Positions 56,082 to 64,000 of a stretch of 64,000 nucleotides of DNA are shown one piece after another. Origin of the DNA: Takakia lepidozioides (Eukaryota; Streptophyta; Takakiopsida; Takakiales; Takakiaceae); assembly GCA_030704615.1 (NCBI GenBank), contig CM060732.1, positions 68,367,053 to 68,431,052 on the forward strand. Reading direction: 5' to 3'. Numbering within the stretch: position 1 is the stretch's first letter; each line of letters begins with the position of its first letter. The position numbers were made by a program, and so were the translations under genes. The notes below the pieces were generated by a model, which did no database searches, was not told where the DNA came from, and was given only the letters and a program-made list of their open reading frames with translations.

Positions 56082-57560
56082 CTGTCCCACAGATGAGGTC
56101 GAGCACTGTGCCCTCCACGTCTGTGCATGTCTCCATAATTGTCTGAATGAAGGCAGGGCTCCGAGTCCGTGAGTACCGCAGGGGTTCTTGAAGTGAGGCT
56201 ATGAGGGAGAAGTTCCTTGGGAACGTTGTTGAACAGAACGTCGTAATCGAGTGGGTCGCAGTTCGGGTCAACCTTTCCTCCCTCCTTCCGGAAAGCAAAG
56301 GTGGAGTTCTCCTTCACAAAGCAGTATGCATCGAACTGCTTCGTCTGCATACACAGGGGAAAACGATTAGAAACCGAATGCGGCACCGCATTTGAAAACA
56401 CCCAAGCAAATGAATGGACGAGTGCCAGTGTCGTAATCACCTTCTTCCCTTCCGACCGAAAGGCCCAGTGTGTTGATGCACGTCCACTTCTTTTTCAGAA
56501 TCGGGACGGCGCTCTTGCGGGTCCACTTCGCAATTCCTGTCTGAGTGTTTTTTCCTCTGCTCGCCAGGACAACCACACAGCCTCTGTCGTCCAACACCAT
56601 GCGGGCAAGCCCGAATCCTTTCTTCCAAAAGTCCTCCGAGTACCTGTTCCAAGATGGCAAAGCTTGCAGTCCTTCCACAGGCTCTCCGTCCGGAATATCC
56701 AAGATGATCATATCGCAAGACCACTCGGTGGCATTCCGCCCCTCCTACAATCCTTGTCTGCACACACCCTCTCAAAGAACGAGACCATATTCTGAAATCC
56801 TGGGGTGTCGGAAGGCTCTTCGGCAGTCGCCTTCTTCAGTGCTCTGCCCTTCAGACCCTCCATGGTCTTCATGTATGCCAACTTGGCTGCCCGTCCATCC
56901 AAAGCCGCCAAGAAACTCTCATTTACACACTGGACTACAGTTTCGGGAGCCACTTTCGGCCTCTTCATTTCCACCGGCTCGAAAGGGTGCCCCCCTGGGG
57001 GGTTGAAGAGTGCCTTCTTTGCCGAGCCAGTTCTCGTGCCTCTCGTGACAACGGTGGGCACAGGGGAGGCAGCCTGCGTTTGGGGGGGTGGGCTGGTTGC
57101 AAAGTCTCCATCGGAGTCCTCTTCCTCACCCTCTTCCTGAACAGGCTGTTTCTGCTTCTTCGTTTTGGCGGGTGTCACAACAGCTGCTCCTTGCTGGCGA
57201 GTCCTCTTCTTCGACCCCTTCTGTTGGGCCTGCACAGCTGCATCCACCGTCTTTTGTGCCATCTCAGCTGCCTTTCTGGATTCTTCCAGAGCAGCAGATT
57301 CCTTTGCCGACTTTGGCCCAGCAGGGACACGTCTTTCCTTTCTCTTCTCTTCTGCCAAGGCGTGCAGATCTTTCTCAGACTCGTCAACAATACCGCCAGA
57401 CATGTCCAGGTACCACGGGCATCCAACGAGATGCGCGGGATGCCATTGTTTCTGCATCTCGGGTGTGTAGACACAGCTTGGGCCCGCCACGGTCCAAGCC
57501 ATGAAGAACGGGGGCTCTTGAGCCAGGGCCCCTGTCTGAAGGAGCACGTATTTCATATAC
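56082..57560 (-). CDS. ParB/methyltransferase gene, catalytic exons (permuted amino-methyltransferase-like)
   Basis: Exon 57560-56441 starts YVLLQTGALAQEPPFFMAWT, VYTPEMQKQWHPAHLVGCPW. It carries a Lys/Glu-rich disordered insert and then NMVSFFERV. After a frame change near 56745 it reads CDMIILDIPDGEPVEGL, FWKKGFGLARMVLDDRGCVV and VLASRGKNTQTG. LDIPDG sits where catalytic DPPY/NPPY occurs. Exon 56344-56082 has QFDAYCFVKENSTFAFRKEG, YDVLFNNVP and, after another shift near 56225, RTRSPAFIQTIMETCTDVEG, TVLDLICGT before a GTATGC donor. The catalytic motif preceding the SAM motif is the beta-class order (CcrM-like, N6_N4_Mtase). The Pro of DPP(Y/W) is only partly kept, so activity is uncertain. 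Confidence 0.65.
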
Positions 57561-58863
57561 CTGCAAGGCAGTCAGCATGCGTGAGCAAAAGTTGAGACCA
57601 ACCTACTGGCAGAGTGCCACCAAAAACATAAAATGCGAATGCGGTGCCGCATTTCCGAGACAAACCTCGTAACCAGGCTTCGCATACAAGGGCAGCTGTG
57701 CTTCACCTGTAAACAATTCGCATTGCAGCTTTCCCGCTCCCTCCTGATGTGTAAACTCCACGCTCCTTCTTGCTGTCTGTAGCTCTCTGGCGAAAAGGTT
57801 GTCCTTGTACGCACATCTGAAACGTGTCACGTAGTCTTCCAATGTCTGTGTTCCATCCCATTTGACGTACAAGCCGAACGAATTTGTGTGCATTACGACT
57901 TGCTCCTTCGCATTCGACATTACCTGCGATTCCCAAATGCATTGTCACGTAGCAGTTCAGGGAATTCATGTCAGAAAAGCAAATCTGGGGAAGTACCTTG
58001 AATTACCTGGAACCACCAAGTCATACGGTTGAGCCACACATCCACTGCAGGGTCGGAAACTTCCAGTGGAAAAGACCACATTGTCCTTATGCTCTCGGAT
58101 GCATTCCAGATCGACAGCCACCGTGTCTGCCATTTCCGATCCAATGTCAGGAGCTGGAAGAGAGTGGCTATTGCTAGGAAGGAACTTCAGTGCATTGAAA
58201 CCTCACCTTCTCTTTCGCCTCCACACATGCCGTTGAGAGGTGATGCAGTTTCTCCAATTGCATGGTCGGCTGCATGGCCCGAGAATAGTGTTTTGCAATC
58301 TCGGGGATGAAGTCCTTTCCAAGTGCCGGATCTGCAATTGCCACCAGCTTCACAAGCTTTGACTTGTATTTGGTTCTGGACTTGACACCGGCTTCCTTCA
58401 AGTGCTCAGTCAATGACTGCAACGTTTTGACCTGCCCCTCACTTTCCATGAAGAAGCGTTTGGCATGGGCCAAATCCAGCTTGATGTTTGACTGCCAACA
58501 AAAACATGCAGAAGCGTTACATTCGATTCATGTGGAAACATTACTGAAAATTGGGGAAGGATGAGCAGAGGGAAATTGGAGGACGACTTACTTCGTATAT
58601 CACCTCCACCATTCCATCCATAGTGAGACGATACCATGTCCGGTCTGTTTTTGCAACGGCTTTCTGAATGAGCTCGGGCTCCAGCATTTCCGCAAACATC
58701 TGCGGATCAGTGAGACCAGTTTTCCTCACCCTGTACAGCATATGTGCCATGTGGGTATGCACGTACGCATTTTCAGTGACCCTGCAAGGCACACTCTCCA
58801 GTTCAGTACACGGAAGCACGGAAACAAACCAGAATGGAAACCGAAATGCGGCACCGCATTTCG
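56376..58863. repeat. Single palindromes inside introns of the ParB/methyltransferase gene
   Basis: Three isolated copies: 56376-56393 (GGCACC centre), 57638-57657 (GGTGCC) and 58842-58863 (GGCACC, arms extended to CGAAATGCGG). All lie in introns between well-supported exons. None was seen in exons of this gene. Confidence 0.92.
57666..58781 (-). CDS. ParB/methyltransferase gene, middle exons
   Basis: Four clean exons with GT-AG borders: 58781-58592 (AYVHTHMAHMLYRVRKTGLT, MFAEMLEPELIQKAV), 58491-58207 (NIKLDLAHAKRFFMESEGQV, LVAIADPALGKDFIPEIAKH), 58153-58007 (LLTLDRKWQTRWLSIWNASE) and 57923-57666 (VMHTNSFGLYVKWDGTQTLE). Phases agree across the first three junctions, which argues for a real spliced gene. 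The region is largely helical and may act as the DNA-binding helical part that follows ParB-like folds, but no HTH could be assigned. Introns at 57.6 and 58.85 kb each contain one palindrome. The junction to 57560 does not keep frame. Confidence 0.7.
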
Positions 58864-58893
58864 AACGTGCTAGGGAGGGTATGAGTATCTTAC

Positions 58894-59808
58894 GAGTTGA
58901 GGTCCGCCATGGCATTCTTGAGCAGGGAGGAGTCTGCCGCCTTCACCTTCAGGATGACACACTCCACCATGTAATGCCAGCCAATGTGCTTGGCATGGTT
59001 CTGCTTGATGTACTCCCACCAGGCGAGAAGTCGGTGATTCCCGTCCCACACAAAGAACATTTTACCCGACATATGGCCGAAGTCGGGATCACCCTTCAGC
59101 GTCGCCTCGAATTCGTGGTTGCGAGTGTGCCAGTGGGTATCCCACGTTGACAATTCATCGGCAGTGGGTCCACGAGTTTCGCCGTCCTCATTCTCAATGG
59201 AAACGTAAAACGCTGCCGATCCCAGACGGTACCCTTCTCGAAATGCGAACTTGAGCTTATCCACATCTCCGGGAAGGGCCTGCCTGACGATGGGAAGGGA
59301 GACCATGCGACAGAGTGGGATTCGAAGAGTCCGCTGGAATACCCTGCTGCCCAGAACTCTGCCAATGCTACTGTGTGTCTCCTCCAACATTTTATCCGCT
59401 GCACTTTTGAAATCCTCCGGAGACATGTCTGTAGGTGCCGGTAGTGGCTGAGCAGCTGGAGCATCCTCAACTGGAGCTGCACTCTGGGGCCTGTGTGCGG
59501 GCAATTCTGCCATTGCAGAGGCCTCCTCCGGGCCTGCTTGCTCATCGGTGGTGAGGTCTTGCTGCGAAGTTGAGCGGCAGCACCCTCCTCCGGTACCAAA
59601 TCGAGATCAACGGTCGATCCCATTGCCTTCGCTGCAGCAGAGTCGGCCCCAACATCTGCAGGCGGGAAATCCTCCAGGAACTGAGCTTCAGCTCGTGGAA
59701 GCGGTTTTGCGGGAGATTGTTCGCCCGTCGCCCTGATTGCCTTCTGCTTCCTCATCCTTGCAGGTGAAGGTGTCTGCTGCAATTGAATCTGTCTTCTACC
59801 CTGCTGCT
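58894..59808 (-). CDS. ParB/methyltransferase gene, ParB-like exon
   Basis: After a disordered Ala/Pro/Glu-rich part (PAKPLPRAEAQFLEDFPPAD; AHRPQSAAPVEDAPAAQPLP) the frame reads DFKSAADKMLEETHSSIGRV. It continues LRIPLCRMVSLPIVRQALPG, LKFAFREGYRLGSAAFYVSI and MFFVWDGNHRLLAWWEYIKQ, to ILKVKAADSSLLKNAMADLN and a GTAAGA donor. DGNHRLLAW matches the ParB/sulfiredoxin-fold signature (DGxHRxxA), which binds nucleotide and DNA in ParB proteins. A frame change near 59560 separates the disordered part from the ParB part. Prokaryotic mobile elements often pair such domains with DNA methyltransferases. Confidence 0.72.
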
Positions 59809-60415
59809 TCATTCGCGTTGGGGGGGTGAATCGGCCTGAGCCGGTTCAGAAGCCAGTAGAGGGACGGGCTGCTTCTTCTTCGACTTTGCTGGAGAAGGGC
59901 CCGACCCCTGCTGGCGATTCTCCATGACCGAAGAACGCGAGTCGATCTCTGGGACTTTGAACTTGCCCTTCGAAGACGCGTCTTTGAATCGCAGAGGGCT
60001 AGGCCCGGCAGGAATACCCGCGCTCGGGGATCGGGTGGGTGTACGTGCTGCAGCTAGCTCCTCGGACTCTTCCTGCGGCTCTTCGGATTCCTGCGATCCC
60101 TCCAGCACGTCCACCTTTCCTGTTAGGCATGCAAACATGTTCTGCATTCAAGTCTCCTAGCATTCAGTCTAAGAATTACAGAAGCAAAATGGGGGGTTCG
60201 GTGCTCGATCAGCTGCGCGCAGCCCGATCGCATGGAGCTCTCACTGGTGGCTGGGTTGCCTGAGTGGCCTGCTGCTCGGAGATGGCAATCTCCTCCTGTA
60301 GACGCATCTGCTTCCTCCCCTTCGGCATTGGCCTACGTCCGAAGTATAATTTCCGGAGCTTGCGACGAGGTCTCCTGGCTGGTGCACGAACTCCCCCCCT
60401 CTCAGGTTCGAGCAT
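59809..60415 (-). CDS. ParB/methyltransferase gene, first two exons
   Basis: Exon 1 (60415-60245) starts MLEPERGGVRAPARRPRRKL after a CT-rich leader and carries a bipartite basic region (RRPRRKLRKLYFGRRPMPKG) that could be a nuclear localisation signal. A GTGAGA donor and an atgcag acceptor give a 103-bp intron. Exon 2 starts at 60141 (NMFACLTGKVDVLEGSQESE) and is Ser/Glu/Pro-rich. It runs to a seven-C homopolymer (59821-59827), where the frame is lost and the next frame begins immediately. That could be a sequencing indel or a real lesion. Confidence 0.65.
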
Positions 60416-60760
60416 AAGAAGAACAGAGAGAGGGAAAAGGGCCAAAGAGTGCAGATGGAAAGAGCGCGAGAGGGGTGACTGAGGAGACACGACAAAAGTA
60501 GATGAAACGGCGGTGATGCACCACTTGGGTTCGAAAGGGTTGGACGAAAGTGTCTCCTCGGGAGTTTGCGTCATTACGAAATTCGAATCGTTGAGGGTAC
60601 GCCTGCCGTCCGAAAAACAAACATCATTATCGAACGGTCAGGCCGCGCCGCCTCATGCCCCTTCAGTCAGATAGAGTGCCGACATGTGCAGCAATTCCGT
60701 TGCTCCACGTGTTCACATTTCAAGGTATTTCCGTCCCAGCGTCTGATCAGTTGGAGCGAA
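60416..60760 (-). promoter_or_regulatory. 5' leader and presumed promoter of the ParB/methyltransferase gene
   Basis: Immediately upstream of ATG 60415 the minus strand is CT-rich (ccctctctctgttcttctt), as in many plant 5' leaders. Further upstream there is no clear TATA box. The first palindrome of the large array lies about 350 bases upstream. Confidence 0.4.
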
Positions 60761-60765
60761 AATGC

Positions 60766-62412
60766 GAATGCGGCGCCGCATTTCCGTTAAGTACCATCAC
60801 TCTGCTACACATCCGTACTTGTTGGAAGAAAATGCGGCACCGCATTTCCGTTCCACCTTCACATACCTTAGTTGTTGAACGGAAATACGGTGCCGCATTT
60901 CCGTCCCACAGCTCCAAGTATGAGATTCAAAGGGAAATGCGGCGCCGCATTTCCGTTCTGGAATGTCGAAAGGTGCGATTGGGACGGGAATGAGGCACAA
61001 CATTTCAGTTCCCGTGGTTCATGATTTTCAATGTGAACGGAAATGCGGTACCGCATTTCCGTTCCCACTTCACATCCGTTAGATGATGAATGGAAATGCC
61101 GTGCCACATTTCCGTTCGGGAAAGTATAGAGGTCTCACCTGGACAGAAATGCGGTGCCGCATTTCCGGTCCGGAAAGTTTGAAGGTCTCACATGGATGGA
61201 AATGCGGTACACATTTTCGTAGCACAGCTCCAGGCCCAATATACAAAACGGAAATGCGGCGCCGCATTTCCGTTCTAGAATGTCGGAAGGTGCGACTCGA
61301 ACGGAAATGCGGTGCCGGATTTCTGTTCCCGTTGCGCACGATTTTCAGTCAGAATGGAAATGCGGTACCGCATTTCCGTTCTGTAGAGTATTAACGTCTG
61401 ACGCTGGCGGAAATGCGTGCCGCATTTTCGTTCCACAGCTCCATGCCTCACATACAAAACGGAAATGCGGCGCCGCATTTCCGTTTTGGAATGTCGGAAG
61501 GTGCGACTCCGACGGAAATGCGGTACCGCATTTCAGTTCCGAGGTTTCAGGATATTTCATCAGAACGGAAATGCGGTGCCGCATTTCCCTTTTGAATCTA
61601 ATACATTCCGTTCTGGAATGTTGGGAGGTGCGACTCGGATGGAAATGCGTTGCCGCATTTCAGTTCCGACGGTTCACGATTTTCAGTCAGAACGGAAATG
61701 CGGTACCGCATTTCCGTTCTGGAATGTTGGTAGGTGCGACTCGGATGGAAATACGGTGCCGCATTTTAGTTCAGATGGTTCACGATTTTCAGTCAGAACG
61801 GAAATGCGTGCCGCATTTCCGTTCTGGATAGTATGAATGTCTCAAGCGGTCGGAATTGCGCTGTATGAAGCTGTCGGAATCGCACTCGGCTCCATGCATC
61901 AGATACAAAATGGAAATGCGGCGCCGCATTTCCGTTCTGGAATGTCGAAAAGTGCGACTCGGACGGAAATGCGGTGCCGCATTTCTGTTCCCGTTGTTCG
62001 TAAATCTCAATCAGAACGGAAATGCGGTACCGCATTTCCGTTCTGGAGAGTATGAATGTATTTTAAGGACGGAAATGTGCTGCAGCATTTCTATCCCTCA
62101 GCTCCATGCATCAGATACAAAATGGAAATGCGGCGCCGCATTTCCGTTCTGAAATGTCGGAAAAGTGCGACTCGGACGGAAATGCGGTGCCGCATTTCTG
62201 TTCCCGTTGTTCATAAATCTCAATCAGAACGGAAATGCGGTACCGCATTTCCGTTCCACCTTCACATACCGTGCTTGCTGGATGGAAATGCGTTACCGCA
62301 TTTCCGTTCTGGAGAGTATAAAGGTTTCCCCCGGACGGAAACTCGGTGCCGCATTTCCGTCGCTCTGGTGCATGACCAAGATGCAATACGGAAATGCGGC
62401 GCCGTATTTCCG
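60766..62412. repeat. Palindrome array, ~31 units of ~53 bp, 212-bp higher-order repeat
   Basis: Centres near 60775, 60840, 60891, 60943, 60996, 61050, 61101, 61155, 61210, 61261, 61315, 61368, 61420, 61473, 61527, 61580, 61651, 61708, 61757, 61810, 61921, 61976, 62028, 62083, 62131, 62189, 62240, 62297, 62348 and 62400. Arms AAATGCGG/CCGCATTT are kept and cores vary among GGCGCC, GGTGCC and GGTACC. The core order CG-TG-TA-degenerate repeats at 61261, 61921 and 62131, giving about 212 bp per four units. Spacers are related, not unique (gtcggaaggtgcgactcgga recurs). The MRRRIS-type ORFs here are artefacts. Confidence 0.95.
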
Positions 62413-62544
62413 TCCACCAGCAATCGAAAGAATCACTCGGGACGGGAAATCTGGAACCTGAATGGGTTGCATTGTTCCGAAACAACACAATTGCGGCCAG
62501 TCTTGATGAGCACAACTTGGTTGTCTGACCGTTTTAACCAGCAG

Positions 62545-64000
62545 TCCTGGCACTTGTCAGTGCGAACGTTCCTGTCTGCACCGAGAATACTGCTGGATCC
62601 ACCCTCAGGAGAAACTGTCAGGAGATGTTATTTCGTCGCCGAATCGGCCATCATTGTCATACTCACTGGCTATGGAATCAAACCTCCCACCTTCATGCAT
62701 GTAGCTTGAAACAATACTTTCCACTTCAATGTGCGACTTCCAATCGTCGATGGACTCCGCAGATCCACTTAGATGGTGCCTGTGAGCCTTGGTCTGTCGC
62801 TATACTGAACCTCGCACTTGCCAACTCCGTGCGGTGTTCGATGGCTCCGAATTCCTACGCTATAGTTTGCTGTCCTCCGCAACTTGGGAGAGCCTGGATC
62901 CCAAACGAGGGAGGACTTTGCAGAGTGACTGAAACTTACCTTTGTTCCAAATTCAAGCTCAAACCGGGCACAGTTTATTTGGAAGAAGAAAGGAAGGATG
63001 TTCCTGGACAGGTTGACGAGACCATTGTCGTGCTAGGTAACGACGGAGGTTGCGGAATCGAATGGCACGTTCCCCCGTCAGACACCATCCTGTACCGAGC
63101 TGTGGGAATGCCCATTCCCTTTCCGAATCAGTCGCTGCCCACACCATCCACAAAGGAGTCCGGAAACCGAGAGGCGGCCACTGCCAACAGAGAGGTATGC
63201 AACGATAATCATTCCCGACCTGGACCGTCAAGACCCTCCATAGCTTCTCGTGTGGACGTATTCGACATTTCCGACGAGGAAGATGATTGCATTGAGGTAC
63301 CCATGTCCTCCACACGGTCGTTCAAATCCGGCATGGACGTCTCTGTAGGTGCTACGCATGTGCCCTCGAGCATAACTCCAACCCGGTCCATTGTGCAGCT
63401 CCTACGACAACATCACCTCGATGGTTCTCGCTCCGAGCTGGCTGCTCTCGACTATGCCAAATTCCCAGTCAGAAAGGTAACGTTTCTGCCTCCCGAAGTC
63501 GATGGCAATGTCATCTTCGAGTTTCCACCTGTTTCTTCGTCAAAGAAAGCCTCCGGGATGTTAACAGACATGGATCGAAAGCATGACGGACACCCCTGGT
63601 GTGTGACGAAGACCAGTAGCACGAAAATTGCTGATGGTGTTCGTGTACGATATGTCCTCTGTGCGGGGAAGCTGAGGTGCCTCAATCCCACCTGCTTCCA
63701 CTTTCTCTCCAAAGGAGGGCGGAGAAACGAGACGGATTGGACTGGCACAACGCATCATCCATTCATTGTCTCCAGCCAAGCTCCTGCGGGTTCTTTCAAG
63801 TGTGCACATTGCAAAGAACCACCGACGTGCATGTCCATGTGCAGAGCCAAGCAATATTACGTTATCCATTTGCTCCCGGACTTGACTAGAGCTTGCATAC
63901 ACGTTGGGGTCCACTGCCACCCCTTGGCGAGAGGCAACATGCGTGAGGCTGTGCAGGAAGCACACGACATCATAAAAGAGGAGGTGAAATTGAGCCCCGG
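62545..64000 (+). CDS. Zinc-binding protein of unknown function, open at window edge
   Basis: A reading frame open from 62545 to the end (first ATG 62625). The well-supported part includes TYLCSKFKLKPGTVYLEEER and an acidic Ser/Pro-rich linker (FDISDEEDDCIEVPMS). Then come AALDYAKFPVRKVTFLPPEV, DGNVIFEFPPVSS and TDMDRKHDGHPWCVTKTSS. The following Cys/His module is LRCLNPTCFHF, FKCAHCKEPPTCMSMCRAKQ and ACIHVGVHCHPLARGNMREA. CX4C, CX2C and a final HXGXHXH pattern resemble WRKY/GCM-type zinc folds that accompany transposases. I recognise the overall family from seedless-plant genomes but know no function. Its 5' part (before 62800) is less certain and may be non-coding or spliced. Confidence 0.7.

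Noticed and set aside
60766-62412. CRISPR array
   Set aside because: Spacing is regular, but spacers are related to each other and form a higher-order repeat, the repeat is a full palindrome, there are no cas genes, and the host is a plant.
60655-62709. Many overlapping ORFs reading MRRRISV, GNAAPHFR or KCGAAFPF
   Set aside because: They are the palindrome translated in various frames on both strands. Their similarity comes from the DNA repeat, with no codon-level conservation.

Overview
This is nuclear DNA of a land plant. It holds an intron-bearing gene for cytosolic ribosomal protein uL4 whose promoter carries a telo-box, an eight-exon AFG1-type mitochondrial ATPase gene, and a dense, nested retrotransposon landscape (Tat/Athila-like and chromovirus Ty3 elements, Ty1/copia, at least two LINE types, a CACTA-like element). 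The mix suggests a seedless plant with a large genome (fern, lycophyte or bryophyte) more than a flowering plant. Supporting this are a Ty3-like element carrying a cytosine methyltransferase domain and a zinc-binding protein family that I associate with seedless plants. That assignment is inference, not proof.

Layout. 1-16.2 kb: one Tat-like element (E) interrupted by a chromovirus (C/D), plus a LINE. Together the pieces imply an 11.5-kb inversion (breakpoints about 3.89 and 15.42 kb) and a second, smaller inversion inside element E (7.70-10.69 kb). 16.2-24.5 kb: LTR-like DNA with tandem repeats, a copia 3' end and an internally deleted LINE. 24.5-31.5 kb: a tandem array of about 572 bp pierced by a CACTA-like element, then chromovirus debris. 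31.5-41.1 kb: the gene island (AFG1-like on +, uL4 on -, one unidentified ORF on -), with LINE insertions in two AFG1 introns. 42.0-47.6 kb: a second Tat-like copy (F) with one LTR. 47.6-51.9 kb: a truncated element with Gag, protease and a C5-methyltransferase domain. 52-64 kb: a different compartment with no retrotransposon genes.

The 52-64 kb compartment is the most interesting part. It contains two head-to-head paralogous genes of unknown function; a long intron-rich minus-strand gene that combines a ParB-like DGNHR motif with a permuted amino-methyltransferase-like core (LDIPDG, then DLICGTG); an open-ended zinc-binding ORF at the right edge; and some 50 copies of an 18-22 bp palindrome (AAATGCGG-YR-CCGCATTT). 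The palindromes lie in intergenic DNA, introns and one putative promoter, but not in conserved exons. They form a 32-bp-period cluster (54.29-54.43 kb) and a large array of about 53-bp units, partly organised as 212-bp higher-order repeats (60.77-62.41 kb). I read this as a candidate large mobile or virus-derived element with its own DNA-modification gene and palindromic binding sites. The link between protein and palindrome is a hypothesis.
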